Source: Henricia sp. BOLD:AAB3569
Taxonomy: Eukaryota; Echinodermata; Asteroidea; Spinulosida; Echinasteridae
Reading direction: 5' to 3'
NCBI GenBank assembly: GCA_037783545.1
Contig: JBBELK010000666.1
Coordinates: 45,001 to 109,000, forward strand
DNA: 64,000 bases
Shown here: one piece after another, positions 11,167-61,440 of the stretch
How the letters are laid out: every line of letters begins with the position of its first letter
How positions within the stretch are numbered: position 1 is the first letter of the stretch
Translations under genes and position numbers: made by a program
The notes under the pieces: generated by a model
Told to the model about the DNA's origin: nothing
Database searches by the model: none
Seen by the model: only the letters and a program-made list of their open reading frames with translations

Positions 11167-11545
11167 GATGGGCGACGACGGGTCGCCCCATGTCGCCCCA
11201 TTGCGCCCCATGTCGCCCCATTGCGGCATTCAGCGTTGTTTAAACAACTCTGAATGCCGCAATGGGGCGACATTTCGGCAAGACTCTCGCCGGGGACCAC
11301 CGAAATTTCGGCAAGAGTCACTTAAAATGACACCTTCTTTTTTTACCCATTAAGCTTCCGGAGATGGTTCCAGACCGAAGAGAAACGACTCCAGTCCCGA
11401 TAAAAATGGTTCTCGACCTAAAAAAAATGGTTTTTGACCTAAACAAATTAATTTTAAACTCAAAAAAATATTAGGGCGACACCAAAATGTCGCCCTATTG
11501 AGCAGGTCGCCCTAATATAGCTTTTTTACACACGATTTGTCGCCC
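11167..11545. repeat. GTCGCCCC-rich palindromic region
   Basis: Tandem ATGTCGCCCCATTGCGCCCC units (11,181-11,230) pass into a 62-bp palindrome at 11,211-11,272. Then come two copies of AATTTCGGCAAGAG-like sequence and, at 11,474-11,545, facing copies of GTCGCCCTA. The facing repeats suggest a small foldback element. It separates a plus-strand LINE relic from a minus-strand LINE. Confidence 0.6.
11211..11272. repeat. 62-bp near-perfect palindrome
   Basis: TGTCGCCCCATTGCGGCATT... pairs with its reverse complement across the centre GTTGTTTAAACAAC. Thirty of the 31 base pairs match; the one mismatch is 11,234 against 11,249. Confidence 0.9.
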
Positions 11546-11549
11546 TATT

Positions 11550-14158
11550 CTAGCATTGATAGTAATTTAAATTATTATTATTATTATTATTATTACTGTA
11601 TGGAATCAGGATCCTTGGGATCAAATGTGCAGTAGATTTGGGTATCATCGGCATAAATGTGAAAGAGTAAATTGTGTTTGCGAATAATGTTTCCGATCGG
11701 TTTAGTATATAGATGGTAAACGCTACTGGTCCGAGGACGGAACCTTGAGGAACACCGAAGTTTAATGACTTAGGTTGCGAGAGTGCGGAATCAACACGTA
11801 CTCGGTATGATCGATTACTGAGGTAGCTGCGAAACCAGGACAGTGCGGTATTAGTAAGTCTGAGAGTTTCACCGAGTCTCCGCAGAAGAATTGGATGGTC
11901 CACCGTGTCAAAGGCTGCACTTAAAGGAACACACCTTCTTTGTTGGGCTATTTTGGCTCGAAATAGACCCATACATTATTCTGAAGCGCATTCGAGAGTA
12001 AATTAGATATATCCTGAAAATACGCCGTCAAATTTAGCCGTTTTTGAGCACTTTTGAAAAATCCAAGGTCACGTGACTTTTCGGAACCAAATTCTGGTTC
12101 CGAAAAGTCAAGTGGTCTTGTGAGTTAGTTGTATTTCCAGCCGTATAAAACTTTTTTACTGCAGAACTGCACCAAATTCAACTCTGATTTCCCCCCAATA
12201 TTTATAAGTAATTCACAAAAGAGAGACTATTTATACAGGTATGAAACAAAGTTAAACTAAAGTAAAGTATGAAAATTCGAACATAATTGTTTGTTTCGAG
12301 AGTCCGGAGAACGGGAGCGAGCGCGTGCTACGGCAGGCTACCGTGGAGTGTAGAAATTTGGCCCGCGCAGTACACGGCAAATAGCCTGAGTGCACACACA
12401 CACGGAAGGGCGTGTTGCTTCGGTGCACGTACGTTCGTGAAGAAAAAAACATGATGCCAACGCCTCAAAAGAAAACGGAAATTCCTATTCGGTCGTCCGG
12501 GCTGTCCAGTGAAATCGTGAGCAGAAAATTTGAGATATTCTGAGCAGGAGAAGAGCGAATCGTTTGTGACAAAGTCGTGAGGCTCTCGCGTAGTTGCAGC
12601 GGCTGGTAAAGCGTATAACCCGTCTTTTGACCGTTTTCGTTATTTTTGCACTTCTTTAGTAAATTACGGGATATTTTGATGAATTTTTTTCGCAACGACC
12701 ATCAAAAAAGTATCGTCAATGCTGCTACATCACTAAATCATGTAAACAGTAGGCAGGTGTGTACCTTTAAGTCGAGAAGGACAATGAATACGCCCTTCCT
12801 GTCGCCAATTGCCTGCAAAATATCGTTCTTCAATGAGAGTATAGGGCGGTCTCGGTGCTATGCCCTGACCTGTATGCCGACTGGTAAGATTCGCAAAGGT
12901 TGTGCTGAACCATTTGCGTTGTTATGCGGGAAACCACGACCTTTTCGATGACTTTTGAAAGAAACGGGAGGTTTGACACAGGACGGTAATTGGCCAGTTC
13001 ATTTTCGTCAGCTGAAGGCCGTTTGAGAACCGGCGTTACAACCGCGTGCTTCAAGGATTCTGGAAAGGTGCCACTCGAAAGTGATGTGTTGACTATGTGA
13101 GTGATGAGTGGAACAAACGTTGAAACGTTGGACTTCAAAAGCCATGTGGGGATAGGATCCAGACTACTGGACTTATTAGGTGAAGAACAGATAATTGTAT
13201 GAATTTCACTCTGTGATGCAGCTACAAAGTCCAAAATGGGTACATCAGGAGGGACACTAGTATCAGAATGACTCTGTGTATAATCTGCTAGTCTCCAGAT
13301 GTTTGCGGATGTCTGATATTTTTGCATCAAAGAAATTCACAAAGTCGTTGGCTAATGACTGGTTGCAATCACGTGGAGTTAGGGGTTTAACTTTCCGCTG
13401 TAATAGGGTATCGACTGTCCGAAAAATGGCTTTTGTGTCGGCATTTTCCAACTCGCTGGAGAAATGTGCTCGCTTAGCCTCTTCAATGAGAGAGTTAACG
13501 TGTTTCCGATGATCCATGAATACTTTGTGGTGATATTCCAGACGGTTCTTCCGCCATAGTCGTTCACTCTGACGTCGCTTTTTCCTTGCAGCGTGGATCT
13601 CTGCATTCTACCATAGCTGACGCAATCGGACTTTACTTGACTGAGTTATCGATGTCCGATCTAAAAAGGCGCAAGTCGATCGACCGAAGATTACGCAGAG
13701 TGTACACATATGCGGATAGCTGGGCTTAGTGAGGTAAGAGTGCAACAAACGACATTATGATCCGATAAAAAGTTTTCATCGACGACACATGATTGGACGA
13801 TGCCATCCTCCTCACGACTCATGACTAAATCTAGGATATGACCACTCGAATGTGTCGGTTCTGTCACAAACTGCTTTAGACCAACTGTCGATACAATTGC
13901 TATGAACTGGGAGGCATCAGAGCGTGATGGTTGGTCGATGTGCAGGTTGAAGTCTCCGATGATGAGGATCTTGAGTGAGTTCAGTGTTGAGTTGCCAAGG
14001 AATAAATCAAATTCGTCTAAAAACTGCGATGTAGTGAACCTGTTCTTAGGCGACAGAGGACGCCTATAAATAACTATTATATTGATCGCTCGTTGCCGGT
14101 CTGTAAAATACGCATGTTCAAAATTGTTGGTAATTAGACCAGTCTGCTGACGACGCAA
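11550..14158 (-). mobile_element. LINE, CR1/L2-like, interrupted by a TTAA element
   Basis: Minus-strand LINE in pieces. Endonuclease part at 14,158-13,691 (IIGDFNLHID, FVTEPTHSSGHILDLV, LSDHNVVCC). Linker at 13,517-13,263. RT fingers at 13,330-12,830 (VVTPVLKRP, YRPVSNLPFLSKV, GHSTETAL). RT palm at 11,921-11,597 (AAFDTVDHPILL, GVPQGSVLGP, then HIYADDTQIY in another frame). Several frameshifts are present, including one after the GVPQGSVLGP block. A TTAA element sits exactly within the LLDL/SAAFDT junction. The element stops shortly after the YADD motif at an (ATT)n run, so the RT thumb is missing. Confidence 0.85.
11925..12766. mobile_element. TTAA-flanked element inserted in LINE RT
   Basis: 842 bp flanked by TTAA at 11,921-11,924 and 12,767-12,770. 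Ends are inverted repeats AGGAACACACCTT and AGGTACACACCTG. Removing the element and one TTAA restores the codons for LLDL-SAAFDT in the LINE, which proves both borders. A subterminal hairpin (TTTTCGGAACCA facing TGGTTCCGAAAA) lies at about 12,068-12,120. No transposase frame is present. Piggybac-like mobilisation in trans is inferred from the TTAA duplication. Confidence 0.88.
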
Positions 14159-14269
14159 CGGAAATTTGTATATCAGCCGATTGCTACATGTCTTGAGTAT
14201 TCAGCTGAAATGTTTTCGCACAAACTGCATTCCTTCTAAAATAAATTTCAGTTTTGTATTTCATGCTGT

Positions 14270-14680
14270 AGAGTGGGGGTACGGACACTACAGTTTTTGC
14301 CTGTATAGGCCTATACATGTACATGTTTATCCACTGTGAGGCACTCTGTTATACCATGTACAATAATTCTGGGAGGTTAATCTTTATTTACACCTTTAAT
14401 ACTCTTAGTTTGTGATATTAAGAAATGTTTTCCTGCAGTAAATCCTATAAGCATTGTACACAATGATGCGATTTATAACATGAGGGTACGGACACTACAG
14501 AAGGGTATACGGACACTTAATTTGACAGAATATTGTGCTGTATTTTTTTATAACTTAACAATACTGAACAAATAAATACCACATTATTGTATGAAAAATG
14601 CCCCCACATACATATGAGTTTGATGACTCAAAGTATATAACATGAAGAAAATTGCAAGTAGGGGTACGGACACTACATAA
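14270..14680. repeat. Dispersed GGGTACGGACACTAC motif, four copies
   Basis: GGGTACGGACACTAC appears near 14,277, 14,485 and 14,663, and a variant (GGTATACGGACACTTA) near 14,504. All are on the plus strand, in otherwise AT-rich non-coding sequence. Confidence 0.7.
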
Positions 14681-15285
14681 TTTTCCGGAAAATGATTGGT
14701 CAATTTCAAGCTGCCACTTGAAATATATATAGACTATTTAGAGATGGGTATAACTTCCTAATTGTGTAAAGACAGGTTCTAGAATTACTTTAATTGACAA
14801 ATTATTCCTATTCTTTTAGTGCAATACGAATTTAAATTGTCCAGAAAATCCAACTTGAAATTTCCACAAAATCCGTAACACAGTGATTTTTTACGAGATC
14901 TCATGAAATCTGTATGAATTCTCAAAGTATCCTCAACAGATGACCTGCAAAAGTTGAACAACAAGTCAGGTTTCCTATCAGACCTATTCAAATTAGAGGG
15001 AGTTTTGTCTTTTTACTTGCATATTCTGCCCTGGAAATTGTATAGAAATAAAAGTGGCTGTTCGTAACCATGAAAATTGCCATTTTTTAATGCTTCAAAT
15101 CCTTTTTTTTATTAAATGCACCGATTTCCTTTTTTTTTAATTTTAATTTTGCTCAGCAACTGGTACTGCTTTGTACAAGAAATAAACAGTAACTGTACCA
15201 CCTTTACTTTCAATACAAATAGCCCGTAACAACTGACAAGTTAAAGTGGTACACCTGATTGTGAAATAGCCGTATGCCTCATACA

Positions 15286-15400
15286 TTGTGTAGCTCAACT
15301 GGTAGAGCGTCTGCCTGGTGAGTCAGGGGTCTTTGGTTCGAACCCCAATAAGACCCTTACAATTTCTCATTACAGGTTTGGTTGTTTCCACAGATTTCTA
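15286..15400 (+). mobile_element. tRNA-derived SINE (family A)
   Basis: tRNA-like head with A box TAGCTCAACTGGTAGAGCG and B box GGTTCGAACCC, followed by CTTACAATTTCTCATTACAGG and GTTTGGTTGTTTCC. The same head and tail occur at 52,221 and, in part, at 51,018. The acceptor ends do not pair well, so it is a SINE, not a tRNA gene. Confidence 0.7.
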
Positions 15401-15575
15401 TTAACAACAAGATAAGAAACGACTGTAATTGAATGGCGCATCACCATAAACGGTTTCAGGCGGTTTGGAACGCGTGTGCGTGTAGCGCAATTTGTGTTTG
15501 AACATACACGCGCGGTCGTCACAAACATTGAGAAATTGCGCATGCGAGAGGTTTTACGTGTAATTCAATGGGGAA

Positions 15576-15642
15576 GTGCCCAAAACCATGCAAATGAGGT
15601 GCCCAAACTTATGCAAATGGTGCCCAAAACTATGATAATGAG
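15576..15642. repeat. Three copies of a 22-bp unit with octamer core
   Basis: GTGCCCAAAACCATGCAAATGA is repeated three times with variation. The first two units contain ATGCAAAT, the POU-factor octamer. A regulatory role is possible but nothing else supports it. Confidence 0.6.
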
Positions 15643-15989
15643 AAGGCGCGGTTATGCGCATCCCGGCTCCGTTTCCGTTTTTAATGGAGTTCTGATGTTG
15701 TTTTATTTCAATGGTGATCAGGTACATATAACAGCGGTATAATTAAATTACAGCAACATGGCGCTCGTTACCACCGCTCTTCCCAGCTGACAGTTCCACG
15801 TACCACCAACATATGGGGAGATCATTTTTACACAGTCAGTCCGCAGCGCCCCCGATAATGAGGTCAAATGCCCAATTTTATCTGCACAGCTCATTGGCGT
15901 GAAAGCGCCGCGAGAAAGTCCGGGATGTTCACGAGATTTCGTTGGCCTTATTTCGTTGCTCGCATGCGTTTTTAACGAGTAGTTGGTGG

Positions 15990-16008
15990 CCAAGATGGCG
16001 GGGTAAGT
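15990..16008 (+). promoter_or_regulatory. Possible first-exon start: YY1-like site, ATG and splice donor
   Basis: CCAAGATGGCGGGGTAAGT combines a YY1-like CAAGATGGCG, a well-placed ATG and a consensus GTAAGT donor. This resembles a TSS-proximal first coding exon encoding only Met-Ala-Gly. I could not identify a following exon on the plus strand, so this stays a weak candidate. Confidence 0.25.
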
Positions 16009-16009
16009 T

Positions 16010-18590
16010 TGTAGAATAATTCTTCCTCTTTCGATTGATGTATATTTTGTCACAATTTGGGTCATTGTTTAGTTGGTAATTGTGTAAATCTGAAGTGATG
16101 GGTCGTATCGTGGATTTTGAGGGGGTCAATTGGTTTGTGATTCCTGACTGGACTAGACAAAACTTTGGAAAACAATAGCGTTTTTCCGATAGATGAAGAC
16201 AAGTGCTTTCGTTTAACGTGCCATGTGGCTTGCTGATAGAGTTTTTTCAATGGTTTTTGCGCTACGATTTTACCGCGAGATTTCACCCTTTTAGCAGTGC
16301 GATGTTACTGTGGCTGCGTACTGTGTACGTACGTACGTGTGCACGCATACATTGTAGAAATGCGCCTAAACACATTCATGACAGTCAACTCGACCATTGG
16401 ACCAACTCGACCGTTGGACCAACTCGTCCGTTGACCGACTCGACTTCAAAGTTGAGGGAAATTTGGGGAGTCGATCATGGCTTTAGACCTTGAGTGCAAA
16501 ACATACGAGCCAGGCTGACAAATTGTTAAGTCTTTCTTCACACAATTTAAAAGAAATCTTAAATTTGTTTATCCCACTTATGTTTTTCAAAAGGTAGGCC
16601 TATGCCTATTGGTAATTAAGTTGGAATCAGGTCAAGTCGCCACCTTATGTACTCGGCCCCTTTCCAACTCGCCCCCTGACCGACTCGCCCCCTGATATCA
16701 TCGATGCAGTGATTTACGCTGCAGTTGCAATACCGTAACTATATGCATTTCTTAACGCGTTATGGTTACTGTAACTATATATAGCCACTGCGATTTTTTA
16801 AGTGTTTCCTCAGGGAATGTTAAATTTTTCCCACTCAAAATGTGGGTTAAATCTGCACGGCACAACACCCCCTCCCCCTCCCCTTGATGTTATTATTAGT
16901 GCTCACTAATTTTGTTTTAACTATTTTAAATTACTGCAGTGGTCATCATGGGGACCTGCTATTATGTACATGTATGCAGCATCAGAAGCACAATGGCAAA
17001 GGATAACGCAAAGTTCATCTGAGACACATCTCCTGACAACTTCACATAGACTCAGGCAATTATCCCTGGTAATTTTAGTCATTCTAACTCACTCACTTGT
17101 CTTTTGACATAGTGTCAAGCATTCTGCCAAGGAACATAAAAACATACATTTACCGGTAATTAAGTTGCAGTACTTATCCTATAATGAAATGTGGCAGTGT
17201 GTGTATTTATGCAAGACTTTTATTTGCAGGGTTTGTACCAGTGTGCTATTTTAATTACAATGTATGTCAAAATTGTCAACTGATATTAATAACTTGTACT
17301 TCATTTTTGTTATGCATGTTAGTGCAAGTTTAGATGTACATGTACCTGTATATAATTTTAAACCAGCTGCATGATGAGAGATACAACCTATATTTTATTT
17401 TTGGGATCTGTGCAGCTTGAAATACATGTACAAGCAATAAACCATATATTTTGTATCGTCATACATGTATTTGTCTTTTACAGTTGATCCAGTATACTTT
17501 AGCAACTCTAATCAGACAGTGTTTACATGTGTGGCAGTTATCAAGTTTTAAAAAACTTTTATAATATTTATGTAATTATACACTCTCTGCAACAACAGAA
17601 CCTGTTGTGACTATTCCGCTCGTGGTTTTTCATTATGGTTACATTTTTGGCAATAATAACGGTTTTGAAATCCACCATATGTCAATCATAAGTCATGTAG
17701 TTGTTTTAACAGATTTATTTATCAGTTGCTGTGTAGTATCCAAAGATGTGTGACATTGAATAAATTAAAAAGAACCGTTAACAATCTGTCATGTTTCCTG
17801 TGTCATATAATCCTTTTCCCAACTGGACTGATTACTGTTTAAAATTTATTTGGGCAGATGGAGGCATAGAACAAGGAACCAGAAGATTAGGAAATTACTT
17901 CAATCTTGTGTAAACATAAAAAAAAGCTTCAGATCCTAGCTAAGTGATTTTTAGGAAAAAATGATCAAAACTAAGATTGAATACACACTTGGCTATGCTT
18001 TGAGAATTGTTACACCGGTTTGAATTTAACTCGATTTATGGGGGCTTAACTATACTGTTCGAAGAGGAGAAATCAAAATCAAGGTAGACCTATACATGCA
18101 TTCAATAACTAGCTCCATGGTACAACCCACGAAAACATTGGTGGACTTGAAACCAGTCTAATCTGGAACTAGCAATGACGTCATCGTTAGCCAATCGGAC
18201 TACGGGAAACTATGCGGTGCCACGGCGGTAATTTTGGGTTTGTGTTTTTTGGGAATGCCGTTGGATTTCGCTGTTTCCTGACTGGACTAGACAAAAGTAC
18301 GTACAATTTTCATTATTTATGGGTAGAATATTACATATTCTTTGTATAAAAGGTAAACATGGACTGCTGCAAGTAGTAACAAAGGGAGATATTTGCCGAT
18401 GTTTTGGGTGTCTTTTGTCGTCTTTTTTGACGTGTTTTTTCTTGAATATTTCTCAACTCAAAATACAAAAAAAACATAAAATAGTGATACTCGACGACAG
18501 ATATGTTTCTCATCTTTCCGAAAATCCTACTCTTATTGTTCAGATCCCTAGAAATGAATGAGAAATCCTTGGTTTTCGACAGGCTGTTCA
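16010..18590. other. AT-rich intergenic stretch, no gene seen
   Basis: No convincing frame. Small local repeats: CCAACTCGACCGTTGGA-like units at 16,386-16,445 and CCGACTCGCCCCCTGA at 16,660-16,695. TCCTGACTGGACTAGACAAAA occurs both at 16,141 and at 18,277, a short direct repeat 2.1 kb apart. Confidence 0.45.
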
Positions 18591-18599
18591 AGCTCATTA

Positions 18600-18896
18600 A
18601 ATATGCAAGACTGCAACTGGCTGAAGTCACGCTTGCATACTGTGCACATAAAAGGAAGCACTTTTGTGTGCGCTGCGGACTGACTGTACATGCTGGTCCA
18701 TTCCTGTGGAACAAACTTCCTCAGACCATCCGTTCACTCACAAATCTCTCTGATTTCAAGAGTGCGCTCAAAACACACATGTTTAACCTTCTTTTGTTAG
18801 TCTAAGTATTCTGTTTCATTGTTATGCGCCATGAGCGTCATTTATGACGGATACCGGCGCAGTATAAATATTCGTTATTATTTACTATTATTATAC
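18600..18896 (+). mobile_element. LINE 3' terminal fragment
   Basis: The frame ends GPFLWNKLPQTIRSL, DFKSALKTHMFNLLL, the usual C-terminal tail of Jockey-superfamily RTs. It is followed by GCGCCATGAGCGTCATTTATG, ACGGATACCGGCGC and a TATTATTTACTATTATTA tail typical of LINE 3' ends. Only the last 100 or so codons are recognisable, so the copy is 5' truncated. It lies just beyond the 3' end of the ABCC gene, on the opposite strand. Confidence 0.75.
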
Positions 18897-18938
18897 CAGA
18901 TATTGCGTTGTGTGACTGTGTGTCGGGACTCTTGTGTA

Positions 18939-19076
18939 CGAATGACTGGTAATGACAAAGTAAACAAATTGTCCATCATCTCCCATCAGCAGGTTCTCAG
19001 GTGTATCATACTCTACCACGGCGCCTTCCCTCATAACTATGATGCGATCTGCATCCAGGATGGTTCTTACACGATG
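18939..19076 (-). pseudogene. Tandem second copy of the terminal exon
   Basis: Encodes [40 protein letters not shown], then TSHS. About 80 percent identical to exon 16, with an AG acceptor (CTTAG) retained. The position of the stop codon is TCG here, so the frame runs on through SYTRVPTHSHTTQYLV to a TAA near 18,888. Offset between copies is 161-164 bp. It could be an alternative last exon; with no transcript evidence I list it as a duplicate. Confidence 0.8.
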
Positions 19077-19099
19077 CTAAGTGTAGTGACTCTTGTGTA

Positions 19100-61210
<42,111 letters not shown>

Positions 61211-61440
61211 CTGAACATACAAACATGTTAAATAAACTTGGCATTAGGATCGGGAAAGGTTGTAAATGTATATAATAAAATAATGTATGAACTATTACAG
61301 CACGGTATGAGTCAACTGCTATGTGAGAGCTACATATATCCCACCCTAAATGATCAAACGTGAACATGAAAGTTCATGAAAAAAGTTCTTCATATCAACA
61401 TGCTTAAAGCGCAGAGCAGAGGGTTGTTATAGATCTTTCT
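61211..61440. other. Intron between exon 1 of window and the 48-bp array
   Basis: Ordinary intron with a polypyrimidine-poor acceptor TATGTTCAG for exon 1. Nothing else seen. Confidence 0.5.
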
